This document shows positions 34,762 to 48,056 of a DNA stretch of 64,000 nt, in pieces. The notes beneath the pieces were generated by a model. The model saw only the letters and a list, made by a program, of their open reading frames with translations. It did no database searches and was not told the DNA's origin. How positions within the stretch are numbered: the first letter of the stretch is position 1; each line of letters starts with the position of its first letter. The position numbers were made by a program, and so were the translations under genes. Source of the stretch: Flaccisagitta enflata (taxonomy: Eukaryota; Chaetognatha; Sagittoidea; Aphragmophora); the NCBI GenBank assembly GCA_965153355.1, contig OZ231127.1, forward strand, positions 97,526,001 through 97,590,000, given 5' to 3'.

Positions 34762-35285
34762 TGGGCAGCGGCCCCGAAGGGGTCAACGACCTATGCTTTC
34801 ACACATATGGCGAATTTTCTCCTTCTCCTTCTCATTCTTCTCCTTCTCCTTCTCCGTCCCCCCCCCCCTCCGACTCCTAGCTTTGATGCCCAAATTCCAG
34901 TCTCGAGGCCTAAATCCCAGCCAAAATCCCATCTTTGAGAGTTGAGTCCAAAATTCCATCCACAAGGCCCAAGTACCAGCCTCGAGGCCCAAATCCCAGC
35001 CTTGAGGTCCGAATCCCAGCTTTGAGGTCCAAATCCCAGCATCAACGCCCAAATCCCAGCCTCAAGGCCCAAATCCCAGCCTCTAGGTCCAAATCCCAGC
35101 CGTAAGGCCTAAATCCCAGCCCAAAGGCCCAAAACCCAATCACTAGAAGGAGAAGGAGAAAATTCCCCATATGTGTAGAAGCATAGGTCATCGACCACTT
35201 TGGGGCTGCTGCCCTGTTTCCTCCTTCAACTTAAATTATAATCAAATTGGGCAGGGCACGGGTACCGCTGACCATCTGACGCTTT
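34762..35285. mobile_element. Family B foldback element with outer hairpin module
   Basis: Left core GGGCAGCGGCCCCGAAGGGG then CAACGACCTATGCTTTCACA. The centre is tandem GAGGCCCAAATCCCAGCCTC. The right arm at 35150-35205 is the reverse. It is followed by CTGCCCTGTTTCC ... GGGCAGGGCACGGGTACCGC and the outer end GACGCTTTTGTGACTATT. Confidence 0.75.
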
Positions 35286-35332
35286 TGTGACTATTTTTCA
35301 TTTCGTCAATCCCGCATTAATCCCCTCACATT

Positions 35333-35592
35333 TAGGGTTTCTAGTGACGACAAAAAAACGCGTTTGTTTCCATTGAAAGCGCATACAGCGTGAACACATA
35401 TCCATGAATTCAACTGACCCTTGAGGAAGTGAGGGAAGTGAGCGAGCCCATGAACGGAGCGAGCGAGCGAAGCGAGCATAGCAAAGCGAGCATAGCAAAG
35501 CGGAGCACTGCGAAGCGAGTGAGCGGAGTGAGCTGTACGAGCGAACGAACGTAGCGGCCCATAACAACTTGATTGTCTCTGTCTGCATTAGT
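35333..35592 (+). mobile_element. Family E element
   Basis: Starts AGGGTTTCTAGTGACGAC and ends within TTGATTGTCTCTGTCTGC, having lost the final ACTAGAAAC. The body is the family's GAGCGAGCGAAGCGAGCATA words. Confidence 0.75.
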
Positions 35593-35617
35593 TCCTTCTA
35601 CCAATAATTCTATTGAA

Positions 35618-36607
35618 TAGTCCAGTCTCTAAAAGGAATAAAAGAATAGATCTTGGCGACTTTGGAAGAAAGCCTGAAAATTTGCATACAGGGTCAGTTT
35701 TCCGTGCTGAAGAAGACTAGATGGGGTACACGTCTGATTTCAAAGTCTAAAGCATAAAAACCCAAATTTAGCATTTTCTTACCCTCTGTGATATATGAAA
35801 AAATTCGATGTTTGAATAATAAGCTGAAATTTGGCTCAGATATGCCCCTTACATATAGGGACTTGCATACAAAATTTTAGGCAAATTGCTTAAAGCGTTT
35901 GGCCGTAGCATAACCAAATGTTCCAGGAAATCCAAAAATGCGAGATTTTGGGATCTTTTTTTTCTCAACTTTGAAAAAAAGTTTTGTTTCTTCGGGTTGA
36001 CGTACCCCTCTGAAAGTTTGGGAATAAGTTGATACACTTGATGACAATTGATTCCTAAAGTGAGCGCCAATTATTTCAATATTTTCCTAGAACTAGCCTT
36101 TTTCAAAAATCTGGCCTTTATTCTGAAACTCAATTTTTTGTTTTTTTGGCCAAAAATATAAAAAAAACATGGAATTTTTTTAATTTCTTTTGTTTTTAGA
36201 GTAAATTGGGGTAAAATAGATGTTTAAAACCGATATCAGACTTCTTGCTAAAAAAAACAAAAATTTACCCCGAAATTGAAATATAGCCCTTTTTTTGAAA
36301 ATATGCCTAGACTTTAAACAACAATATTCCCGCTTCCACTGAACCGATTTGGCTGAAATTTTGCATGCAAGTAGAAAAAAGGCAGATTTTTCTTCACTTA
36401 AAATTTTATGGCGATCGGTCAATACATTTGGGGTCAGTGCAACTTCAAAGTTATTTTTTTGAAAAAAACGCGTTTTTTTATGGGGTACACTAAAAAATCA
36501 GACGTGTACCCCATCTAGTCTTCTTCAGCACAAAAAACTGACCCTGTATGCAAATTTTCAGGCTTTCTTCCAAAGTCGCCGAGTCCTTTTCTTTAAATCC
36601 TGGACTA
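35618..36607. mobile_element. Foldback DNA transposon family F, internally deleted copy
   Basis: Starts TAGTCCAGTCTCTAAAAGGA and ends TTAAATCCTGGACTA. About 130 bp of each end are inverted copies (TTTGCATACAGGGTCAGTTT versus AACTGACCCTGTATGCAAA). GAA flanks both sides, a 3-bp target duplication. Compared with the copy at 60599-62068 most of the left arm is missing. No transposase frame. Confidence 0.9.
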
Positions 36608-36701
36608 GAAGATGAAAGCTGCTTTAAAACATCACCAAGGATCCAAAGCTTAACTGCCTTCTTACTCAAGATTTTCCATAGGCCTTGTAACAAAATTACA
36701 A

Positions 36702-36833
36702 AAACAAGGCCGGATACCCCAGTCGCGGGCAGTTGGGCAGGGGCAGTTATCAAAAAAAAACACTCACAAGAATAAGGACAAACCTACCGACGAACCGACA
36801 CGGCAAGTTTTAGAGTCCTGTGTCCGCGACAAA
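36702..36833 (+). mobile_element. Family A element, short copy
   Basis: Starts ACAAGGCCGGATACCCC, has ACGAACCGACACGGC, and ends GTGTCCGCGACAAAAA with one hairpin arm changed. Confidence 0.8.
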
Positions 36834-37356
36834 AATTACTGTCTGTTCCGCTAGATGTATAACATGGGAAAAATATAAGGAAAAACTAACCTTTGCAATT
36901 TAAAGCATCAAAAAAAAGCACATTTGATGTGAGGCCAAAATCTTTTTTCCGAACCTCCATATTTCTATGATGATTTTCGACTAAACTTTTGTATGTAAAA
37001 CATTCTTGTTGTGATGGTGAATTGTAGCTAAGGGTTGATCATATCCTTGATTACATGAGGCAGGAAAAGGCCCAAACTAGCGGAAAGATATCATTATAGT
37101 TCTAGGTACTGTAGGGCCGGGAGGGGGACGGTGGATTTTGTAATACACTGTAATTCCCTTCTTTTAAAAACATCGCAGTTTCTTTAAATTGGAATTATGA
37201 TAGATTCATTGGGACAGGTTTAAAAAGGACAAGGATGATGATCTTGTTCTTTCTTTCTTTTTGTCTCTTTTTGCAATTTCTTTCTTTAACTCTCCATTTT
37301 CCTCTTATTTTCTGTGGGAGATTTTTTATCTGCATAAAAAAGAGAAAGATTTTTTT

Positions 37357-37360
<4 letters not shown>
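36834..37360. other. Spacer, no gene recognised
   Basis: AT-rich. No exon or repeat end identified. Confidence 0.5.

Positions 37361-37420
<60 letters not shown>
37361..37420. repeat. (CT)n microsatellite
   Basis: About 29 CT units. Confidence 0.95.
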
Positions 37421-37440
37421 CTTTGAGATTAATGATAGTT

Positions 37441-37646
37441 TTTAGTCGCGTGCACGCGACGCTATAACCCGCTATGTCTGTCGGTCGGTCTGTCGGTCGG
37501 TCGGTCGGTCCGCGTTAGCTTTTTTGGCGTTACGGGCGGTTTTTGCATTACTGCTCCTGCCCAAATGCTTTGGAAAGCCTTTTTCATTGCTGCCCCTGCC
37601 CACTCGCACGCGACTTCGGTAGCCGTGTATCCGTGTATCTTTTTAA
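37441..37646 (-). mobile_element. Family A element, reverse
   Basis: Starts TTTTTAGTCGCGTGCACGCG, has GTCGGTCGGTCGGTCC and GCCCACTCGCACGCGAC, and ends GTAGCCGTGTATCCGTGTAT, with the outer GGCCTTG lost. Confidence 0.8.
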
Positions 37647-38000
37647 AAAAGATCGGCTAATCACAGAGGGGGAATCTTTTAGGAGTTACATTTTTTCCAC
37701 CATTCAGAGAGAAGGAATCGAGGGGTACTAAAACCGTAGGGCACGGTAGTACCGGTACTACCAAAAAAAAAAAAAGAAAAAAAAAAGGTACTACAAGGGG
37801 CACGAACTAGCATAGATTCTGTCGTTGTAAAGTACGGAAAAAATGTAAAAAATCATAACTTGCGCTTCCTATCGATTGCCCACAATTCTAATTGGTGTCA
37901 TTAGATGATTCGATGTAAAGGCTCATGAATCCACTTTTGCAAACTTAAAGAAAATGGTCTCCTCCTAAATCACAATGAGTGGATAATATTCATTGACTAA

Positions 38001-38003
<3 letters not shown>
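37647..38003. other. Spacer with small palindrome
   Basis: GGTAGTACCGGTACTACC near 37745 is palindromic. Otherwise nothing recognised. Confidence 0.5.
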
Positions 38004-38828
<825 letters not shown>

Positions 38829-39351
38829 ATGGGTGGATGCCATCCTGATAAAAATGCTAATGAATTGTAGGTGACAAATCCAATTCATAGTCTTAAATCC
38901 TATTTCTTCCTGAATTCTTTTTGTTTTGTTTTTTTGTTTTTTTTTAAAAGCTATGAATCCAATCTTTTTCTCATTTCCCATCTCTCTTCCACCTGAGAAG
39001 GCAGAGTGTGACCTGTTTGAAACTTTGAGGATTAACTTGATTTATAATTCAATATATGAAAATTTCGTTTCAACCATATCTAATACAATATTTGAAATCC
39101 AATTCTGACACTGTTTTCACAGTAAATAAAGATTGATATGAATTTTTTTTTGTTTTCATTTACATGCTGGAACGTTGGGAAATCAGTTGGTTGGTCAATC
39201 AGTCAGTCAGTCAAGCCATTGATTGCATTGTACATTTGTTCTTCCGTCCTCAAAGTACACCAACCATACTGCAAAAAAACAACTTTTTATCGGCCACTCA
39301 AGGAAGCTTTTGATTTGGGTTTGATCTTGAAGGCCTGTTCACCATGACTTA
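38829..39351. other. Spacer with one copy of a duplicated exon-like segment
   Basis: 39215-39347 on the minus strand reads AAGATCAAACCCAAATC, then TTTTTTGCAG, then TATGG...GAACAAATGTACAATGCAAT. A diverged copy lies at 39597-39690. No protein family was recognised. Confidence 0.5.
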
Positions 39352-39583
39352 GGGCGTGTTTCTAGTGAAGACGAAAAACGCGTTTGTTCCTGTGAAATGC
39401 GTTTACAGTGTGAACACATATACAAGAATTTCAACCATCCCACAAGAGAGTGAGTGAGCCCGTGTATGTCAAGCAATGTGAGCGTAGCGAAGCAGAGCGC
39501 TGCAGAGCAAGTAAGCGGAATGAGTGGGGTGAGTGTACGAACGTAGCGAGCGACCGATTGTCTGTGACTAGAAACAGCCCCAA
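39352..39583 (+). mobile_element. Family E element
   Basis: Starts GGGCGTGTTTCTAGTGAAGA and ends GACTAGAAACAGCCCC. It sits between the two copies of the duplicated segment and between the GAT and ATC arrays. Confidence 0.85.
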
Positions 39584-39596
39584 CTCTTCCTAATAT

Positions 39597-39690
39597 GATT
39601 AATTGCGTTGTCCAGTTGTTCATCCATACTGAAAAGACACCAGCTTTTGACTCAGTTTGATCTTTCCGGCCTGATCATCATGATTTACGT
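39597..39690 (-). repeat. Second copy of the duplicated exon-like segment
   Basis: On the minus strand CAGGCCGGAAAGATCAAACT, then GGTGTCTTTTCAG, then TATGGATGAACAACTGGACA. The acceptor-like AG and the following GAACAA.TG.ACAA.GCAAT are shared with 39215-39347. Confidence 0.5.
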
Positions 39691-40862
<1,172 letters not shown>

Positions 40863-41199
40863 CAATCGATAAAATACATCGTTTCTTTCTCAAAGATTTG
40901 TCAACTCAAAAATCCCTATAATTATCATCCTAGACTTATAATTCCATTGCAAAAATTCACAATGTTTTCACAATCTTATCTTCAACAAGATTAAAAATGG
41001 AAAAAAGGGTAGAAAAAAAAACCTTCCAAAAAATTCTTTCAGGAAATTATCTTGCCACAATATTCCAATTTAGGCACAATGGTCCCCCTCCATCTACCCC
41101 CCCCCCCCTAAAAAAAGAAAGCTCAGTCTAATGTTATGACCATGTTGCTCCTAATAAGCGCCATGGGCAGTGGTCCTGAAAGCATTTTAAAGTGTATTT
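40863..41199. other. Spacer, no feature recognised
   Basis: Poly-C run near 41099. No gene recognised. Confidence 0.5.
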
Positions 41200-41460
41200 C
41201 TTCACGAGACAATTGCGTTTAAAAAAGGGAAAACTAAGTCGCTCGCTACGTTTGTTCACTCGCACCACTCACTCTACTCACTCCACTCTCTTGCACTCTA
41301 TAACACTCTTTTACAATCCACTTGTTTGCGCTCCATTCATGAGCTCGCTCACTCATTTTGTTTACTCCTTTGTGCGTTGGTTGAAATGTAATATAAGTAT
41401 GTGCTTACACTGTCTATGCGATGCAGTGGAATGATCGCTATTGTTGTCAATAGTGGGAAC
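41200..41460 (-). mobile_element. Family E element, reverse, passing into family D
   Basis: Begins GAGACAATTGCGTTTAAAAA, has the reversed body (GCTCGCTCACTCATTTTG), and ends AATAGTGGGAACACGCC, which continues into a D unit (ATGGAGAGACAAAGATAGAG). Confidence 0.75.
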
Positions 41461-41497
41461 ACGCCATGGAGAGACAAAGATAGAGACATGAGACATA

Positions 41498-42080
41498 CAG
41501 GGTCTTTCAATCGGATTGACTTTTTGTAAACCTTTATAAATCAAAAACTATTGGGAGAAAAGTCTTCAAATTTTCAGTTTATGTTGATAATAAGCTACGG
41601 TTTTGTTATGCCAATTCTCAATATTGAGCTCTTAAGTATTGGCGGTCAGCATAACATTGATTAAATTACCATTTTTTATGCCTTATCATTTTCTGTGAGC
41701 TTTTTTGTGGAGAGGCTGTCTTTGACAACTTGCCATTTCCAAAGGAATTGACCTAAAACCCTGGGATGAGTCTCAAATGACAGATAAAAGTTCATAAATT
41801 ACACATTTCCTGAATAAGTATCAAAAACTTGGATATTCAAAAGGGTTTCTATAGACGTAACAAGCAAATAATAACAATCTCTTTCAAAAAAAAATATCAT
41901 AAGTTGATTTGGCCCACAAAATTGTAGTTTTTTTCAATGTTATGCTGACTTCCAACACTTATGAACTCAACATTGAGATTTGGCATGACAAAATCGTACA
42001 CTGAAAATTTGAAGACTTTTCTCCCAATAATTTTTGATTTATAAAGGTTTACTAAAAGTCAAACCGATTTAAAGACAGTG
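41498..42080. mobile_element. Family K inverted-repeat element with TA duplication
   Basis: Ends CAGGGTCTTTCAATCGG and (reversed) CACTGTCTTTAAATCGG, with about 150 bp of inverted similarity (TAAACCTTTATAAATCAAAA; GGGAGAAAAGTCTTCAAATT). TA flanks both ends. It interrupts a family D unit. No transposase. Fits a Tc1/mariner-type non-autonomous element. Confidence 0.85.
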
Positions 42081-43020
42081 TAGAGTGAAATGAGACAAAG
42101 ATAGAGACATACAAACCAACGGGAATGATCGCGATTGCTGTCATCACTTTAAACACGCCTTGGAGAGATAAAGATATAGACATGAGAAATAATAGTCGCA
42201 AAAGCGTTAGATGGTCAGCGGTACCCGTGCCCTGCTTAAGTAGGTTGTGGTTGAAGTTGAGGGGGGAGCAGGGCAGCGGCCCCGAAGGGGTCGATGACCT
42301 ATGCTTTCACCCATATGGGGAGTTTTCTCCTTCTCCTTCTCCTCCTTCTCCGCACCCCCCTCCCCTCCCCCTGCCTCCAGGCCCATATCTCAGCCTGGAG
42401 GCCCATATCCCAGCCTCGAGGCCCAAATCCCAGTCTTGAGGCCCAAATCCCTAGAGAGTGGAATCTGGGCCTTGGGGTTTGGTTATAGTCCTTGAGGGTG
42501 GGATTTGGGCCTCAAGACTGGGATTTGGGCCTCGAGGCTAGGATATGGGCCTCCAGGCTAAGATATGGGCCTGGAGGCTGGGGGAGGGGGGGGGGTACGA
42601 AGAAGAAGAAGAAGGAGAAGGAGAAAACTCCCCATATGGGTGAAAGCATAGGTCATCGACCCCTTCGGGGCCGCTGCCCAAAAGGAGATGAGACAAAGAT
42701 AGAGACATATGAATCAACGGGAATGATCGCGATTGCTGTCATTACTTTAAACACGCCCTGGAGAGATAAAGATAGAGACATGAGAAATAGAGGGAAATGA
42801 GACAAAGATAGAGACATACAAATCAACGGGAATGATCGCGATTGCTGTCATCACTTTAAACACGCCCTGGAGAGATAAAGATAGAGACATGAGAAATAAA
42901 AGGAGATGAGACAAAGATAGAGACATATGAATCAACGGGAATGATCGCGATTGCTGTCATCACTTTAAACACGCCCTGGAGATATAAAGATAGAGACATG
43001 AGAAATAGAGGAAAATGAGA
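42081..43020 (-). repeat. Family D satellite, second block, with family B insertion
   Basis: D units on both sides of the B element at 42188-42682. Four units on the right (about 42683-43020) read ATCAACGGGAATGATCGCG and AACACGCCCTGGAGA. Confidence 0.9.
42188..42682. mobile_element. Family B foldback element inserted in family D
   Basis: Left end AATAGTCGCAAAAGCGTTAG, hairpin module, core GGGCAGCGGCCCCGAAGGGG, tandem GAGGCCCAAATCCCAG words, then reversed words and core ending GGCCGCTGCCC. Flanking D sequence reads GAGAAATA on the left and AAAGGAGATGAG on the right, as in an uninterrupted unit at 42892. Confidence 0.85.
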
Positions 43021-44399
43021 CGCTTTTGCGACTATTGCTCCTGCCCTGCCTTTTGATCCTGTCCTATCTTTTGGGCAGCAACCCTGAAGTCGACAAAGTC
43101 CTGTAGAACAAAGAGGGGAATTTCGTTTGACATTCTGTTTATCCGTTTGTCCGTCCGTTTGGCCGTCTGGCCGTCTGTCCCCCCCCTAGGCCCTGCTCCC
43201 TCAGGCATGAAATCTGCCTTCTCACGCTTTGAATCTGCTGTCTCAGGCCTGAAATCTGCCATCTCAGGCCTTGAATCTGCTCTCTTAGGCTTAAAATCTG
43301 CCCTCTCAGGCCTGAAATTTGCTCTCGCAGAGTGAGTGCCTTTTGATTTCCCCCTTCCCCCCACCCCCCCCCCCCTTGGAATTTCTTCCCCGCGATGCGT
43401 CACATTTTGTTTTGAAATCTATAGTTTTCTTCCCCATAAAGCAATAAAACAGTGAAGTTAAGGTTTATATAGTGTTAATTTGTGTTTAACTAACTAGTTT
43501 TTGGGCAGTGGCCCCGAAGGGGCTGATGACCTATGCTTTCACACATATGGGAAACTTTCTCCTTAATCTCCTTCTCCTTCTCCTCCTTCTCCGTCCCCCC
43601 CCTGACTTCGAAGCCTAAATTTGAACCTCCAGCTCAAATCCCAGCCTTAAGCCTCATATCCCAGCCTCAAGGCTCCATTCCCAGTGTCATGGCTCCCTAC
43701 CCAGCATCAAGGTTCCAATCCCAGCCTCCAGGCTCCATTCTCAGCCTCCAGACTCCAATCCCAGCCTTGAGGCTCCAATCCCAGACTCAAGACTCCAATC
43801 CCAGACTCGAGGCTCGAATCCCAGCCTCGGGGCTCCAATCCCCGCCTTGAGACTCCAATCCCAGCCTCAAGGCTCCAATCCCAGCCTCGAGGCTCCAATC
43901 CCAGCCCCGAGGCTCCAATACCAGCTTCAGGGCCCCAATCCCAGCATCAAGGCTCCAACCCCAGCTCTGAGGCTCCAACCCCAGCATCATGGCACCACAC
44001 ACATGGTCTTTTTGGCTTTTTCGGCGAAGTAGTTTTTTAAGCGCAAAATAATCCAATGACGGAAAGGTTATGATTTTCTGTTTTACCTAAGCCTTTTTAA
44101 CTTCGGTTAATGCAAAATTTAGGTAGATTTCCTTTGCTGGATTTCTTTCAGCCTCTTATTCAACTTTGTGGATAAGTCGAGTGTGACCAATTCCAACCTC
44201 ATGGCTCCAATTCCTTCCTTGGGGCTAAAATCCAGCCTCAATACTCAAATTCTAGCCAACATAGGTCATTGGCACCTTCGGGGCCGCTGCCCCTCTCACT
44301 TTCACATCTAACATTAACTAACTAAGGGGCAACGGGTACTGCTGACCGTCTGACGCTTTTGCGACTATAATGATTTAGAACTGTCAAAAGTTTTCCCCA
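43021..44399. mobile_element. Family B/C foldback cluster, first part
   Basis: 43021 opens with the outer end CGCTTTTGCGACTATT. A C-type core and tail lie at 43070-43130, then CTCAGGCCTGAAATCTGCC words to 43330. A B-type core sits at 43503 followed by tandem GGCTCCAATCCCAGCCTC to 43990. A reversed module at 44270-44370 ends GACGCTTTTGCGACTATA. 44000-44260 is spacer. Confidence 0.7.
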
Positions 44400-45165
44400 A
44401 TTTTTGGGCAGCGGCCCCGAAGGGGACAAAGTCCTGTAGAACACAGGGGACTTTCATTCGTTCATCCGTCCGTCCGTCCGTCCGTCTGTCCGTCCGTCCG
44501 TCCGTCTGTCCGTCCGTCCGTCCGTCCGTCCGTCCGTCTGACCTCTCAGGCCTAAAATCTGCCTTCTCAGGCCTGAAATCTGCCCTCTAAGTTCATGAAT
44601 CTGCCCTCTCAGGCCTTAAATCTGCCCTCTCAGGCCTGAAATTTGCCCTCTCAGGCCTGAAATCTGTCATCTCAGGCCTAAAATCTGCCCTCTCAGGCCT
44701 TGAATCTGCCCTCTCAGATTCAAGGCCTGAGAGGGCAGATTTCAGGCCTGAGAGGGCAGATTTTAGGCCTGAGAGATCAGATTTCAGGCCTGAGAGGGCC
44801 GGGGGGGCGGACGGACAGATGGACGGACGAACAAACGAACGAACAAAAGCCCCCTGTGTTCTACAGGACTTTGTCCCTTTCGGGGCCGCTGCCCTGCCTC
44901 TCATTCTGATTTACAACCAAGCAAAGCAGGGCAATGGGTATCGCTGACCACATATTGCCCTTGTGCGACCTGTTCTCTTCATGGCAGCTGCCCTGCTTCC
45001 TCTCACTCCAATTCACAATCATGCAAAGCAGGGGAACGGGTATTGCTGACCACACATTGCCCTTGGGCGACCTGTTGCTCCTGCCCTGCATTTTGATCCT
45101 GTCCTGTCTTTTGATCCTGTTCCGCCTTTTGGGAAGCGGCCCCGAGGAGGACAAAGTCCTGTAGA
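44400..45165. mobile_element. Family C foldback element and adjoining hairpin modules
   Basis: Core GGGCAGCGGCCCCGAAGGGG at 44405, tail AAGTCCTGTAGAACACAGG, (CGTC)n-rich 44455-44545, then GCCCTCTCAGGCCTGAAATC words that reverse at about 44715. The core returns reversed at 44860-44890. Two further reversed modules lie at 44890-44960 and 44985-45075, and another C core at 45128. Confidence 0.75.
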
Positions 45166-46014
45166 ACACAATAGTCGCAAAAGCGTTAGATGGTCAGCGG
45201 TACCCGTTGCCCCTTGAGTGTATGTGGGTGTGAGGTGGTTAGAGGGGCAGCGGCCCCGAAGGGGCCGATGACCTATGCTGTTTTTATTTGAGCCTCAAGG
45301 CTGGAATGGGGGCCTTGAGGCTGGGATTTGAGCCTCGAGGCTGGGATTTGAGCATCAAGGCTGGGATTTGAGCCTCTAGGCTGGGATTTGAGCCTCGAGG
45401 CTGGGATTTGAGCCTCGAGGCTGGGATTTGAGCCTCGAGACTGGGATTTGAGCCTCGAGGCTGGGATTTGAGCCTCGAGGCTGGGATTTGAGCCTCGAGA
45501 CTGGGATTTGAGCCTAGAGGCTTAGATTTGAGCCTTGAGGCTTAGATTTGAGCCTCGAGGCTAAGATTTGGGCCTCAAGATTAGGATTTGAGGCTGGGAC
45601 TTAAGCCTCGAGGCTGGGATTTAAGCCTCGAGGCTGGGATTTAAGCCTCGAGGCTGAGATTACAGCATCCAGGCTGGGATTTAAGCCTCAAGGCTGGGAT
45701 TTAAGCCTCAAGGCTGGGACTTAAACCTCGAGGCTGGGATTTGAGCCTTGAGACTGGGATTTGAGCCTCGGGACTGAGATTTGAGCCTTGGGACTGAGAT
45801 TTTAGCCTCAAAGCTAGGACTTGAGCCTAATGGCTGGGATTTGAGCTTTGAGGCTGGGATTTGAGCCCTGAGGCTAGGATTTGAGCCGCGAGGCTAGGAT
45901 TTGAGCCAAGAAGGGGGGGGACGGAGAAGAAGAAGGAGGAGGAGGAGGAGGAGAAATTTCCCCTATGTGTGAAAGCATAGGTCATCGGCCCCTTCGGGGC
46001 CGCTGCCCAAAAGG
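45166..46014. mobile_element. Family B foldback element, long tandem core
   Basis: Outer end AATAGTCGCAAAAGCGTTAG, module, core at 45245, then about 30 copies of GGCTGGGATTTGAGCCTCGA to 45910, and a reversed arm GTGTGAAAGCATAGGTCATC with core at 45960-46014. Confidence 0.8.
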
Positions 46015-46959
46015 ACTCTGTTTGTGCATTCCTCCTTCCATTTGTTTGTCCACACAAGCCTGAAACCTGCCCTCTCAGGCCTGAAACCTGTACTCTCAGG
46101 CCTTGTGTCTGAGAGAGCGATGAAAGGTTTCTGATAGGCAAAACCGACCAATGATTAGTAGTTCAAAATTGCCACAGCGTCAAACCAATAGATTTTACTG
46201 CACATTTCTGCTGGGCAGATCTGACGTCCCAAAGGCAGCCTTTTTTCTGTCCAGGATGCCATAACTCTCATGGAATAACATGGAAAATCAACAAACAGGT
46301 CGCCCAAGGATAATGTGTGGTCAGCAGTACCCGTTGCCCTGCTTTGCTAGATTGTGAATTGAAGTGAGGGGAAGCAGGGCCCTGAGGGCAGTAGCCCTGA
46401 AGGGGACAAAGTCCTGTAGAACATAGTTTGCTCGTCCATCTGTCCATCCATCCATCCTTCCATCCTTCCATCCATCCATCCATCCATCCATCCGTCCGTC
46501 CGCCCCTCAGGCCCTCTCAGGTCTGAAATCTGTCCTCTCAGGCCTTGAATCTGAGCAGGCAGATAAAAGGTTTGAGAGGAAAGATTTAAGGGCCAGAGAG
46601 GGCAGATTTCAGGCCTAAGAGGGCAGATTCAAGTTCTGAGAGGGCAGATTTCCAGCCTGAGGACATTTTTCATGCTTGAGAGGCCAGATTCCAGGCCTGA
46701 GAGGATGTTGGTCTCAGAAGTCAAAATATGGGTATCAGAACCTGGAATCTAGGTCCAAGGGGCCAGAATGAAGGACCTCAGGCCAGAAATTGGGTTTTCT
46801 AGGCAGATTGAGCCATTTTGCTTAGATATGGGCCACTCTGCTTGAATTTGGACTATTTTCCTTGGATTTGGGCCGTATTGCTTGAATCTGGGCCATTATG
46901 TTTGGATTTTGGCTATAAGGCAGAATTTGGGTCAGAATGGGCCCCAAAGGAGACGAAGC
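46015..46959. repeat. Family C-type words and hairpin module
   Basis: Short C words (46050-46110), non-coding spacer, a module with CCCGTTGCCCTGCTTTGC and GGGGAAGCAGGGC at 46325-46385, (CCAT)n at 46440-46495, then degenerate GAGAGGGCAGATTTCAGGCC and TTGGATTTGGGCC words. Confidence 0.6.
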
Positions 46960-47660
46960 CCTTTTGGGCAGCGGCCCTGAAGGGGACAATGTCCTGTAGA
47001 ACATAGGGGGACTTTCTTTCATTTGTTTGTTTGTTTCTCCGTTCGTCCCCCCTGGCCTTGGGGCTCAAAACCCAGCCTCGGGGCTCAAATCCCATTCTCA
47101 AGGCTTAAATCCCATTCTCAAGGCTTAAATCCCAGCCGTTGGGCTCAAATTCCAGCCCCAAGGCTAAAATCCCAGCCTCAAGGCACAAATCCCAACCTTG
47201 AGGGGCAAATCCCAACCTTGAGGAGCAAATCCCAGCCTTGGGGCTAAAATCTCAGCCTTGAGGCTTAAATCCTAGTCCTGAGGCTCAATTCCAGCCTCGA
47301 GTCTCAAATCTCAGCGTCGAGGCTGGAGTCCTATCCTCAAGGCTTAAATCCCAGTCTCAAAGCTTAAATCTCAGCCTTGAGGTTCAAATCCCAGCTTCAA
47401 CAAACAAAAGAAGGAATGAAAGTCCCCCTGTGTTCTACAGGACATTGTCCCCTTCGGGGCCGCTGCCCTGCTAACCATCACCTACAGTCACAAACATACT
47501 AAGCAGGGCGACAGGTATCGCTGACCACATATTCCCCTTGGGAACCTGTCAGAAGGATGTAGCAGGGAGGGGGGGGGATGGATGTATAGATGGACAGATT
47601 CCCTTTGTGTTCTACAAGAATTTATCCCCTTCAGAGCCGCTGCCTAAAAACGGCATTCTT
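46960..47660. mobile_element. Family C foldback element with reversed module
   Basis: Core GGGCAGCGGCCCTGAAGGGG at 46967 and tail TGTCCTGTAGAACATAGGG, tandem GGCTCAAATCCCAGCC words, then reversed tail and core at 47420-47470 with the hairpin module to 47545. A solo reversed C end lies at 47600-47645. Confidence 0.75.
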
Positions 47661-47807
47661 GTTTTGGACAACTTGTCGTGGACAATTTTCAAAGAAATAA
47701 GAATCCGGTGCAACAATTTTGTACAAACCAGAAAATAATCATAAGTTTTGAAAGAGCGATGAGCTACTAGTAAGGATACCATCAAAACGACCATAAATGT
47801 CCTAAAT

Positions 47808-48056
47808 TTACTGACTCTGTTCAGAGCCAATGACACCGTCATATGTAAACATGGCCATTCCATCTCCCTTGGGCGTGTTGGCATGCCACATAGGCCCCCT
47901 GGACGAATCCCCAGCATCCCAGAAAATGCCTCCTGGCACTGTTTTGCGAGAATATCTTCTTTTCCAGCAGTCATGAGTCCCAGCTTTCAGGCCTAGCACT
48001 TGATTGTCCGTTGATTTGAGGCCCGTGAATTTTGAGGGGGAAGGATGGATGGACAT
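47808..48056 (-). CDS. Unrecognised 82-codon open frame
   Basis: On the minus strand the frame encodes KFTGLKSTDNQVLGLKAG, then CWKRRYSRK, PGGIFWDAGDSSRGPMWHA and GDGMAMFTYDGVIGSEQSQ before TAA. The second half is rich in Trp, Gly, Asp and Met, unlike the repeat translations around it, and the DNA is not part of a repeat I can identify. No splice sites or start context are convincing, and no family is recognised. It could be a last exon or chance. Confidence 0.3.
   Translation of the reverse strand: MSIHPSPSKFTGLKSTDNQVLGLKAGTHDCWKRRYSRKTVPGGIFWDAGDSSRGPMWHANTPKGDGMAMFTYDGVIGSEQSQ

Noticed and set aside
43503-43560. Hammerhead-ribozyme-like string CTGATGA ... GAAAC in a family B core
   Set aside because: The family consensus reads TCGATGA and GAAT at these places, so the match is a chance variant in one copy, and stems I and III are not evident.
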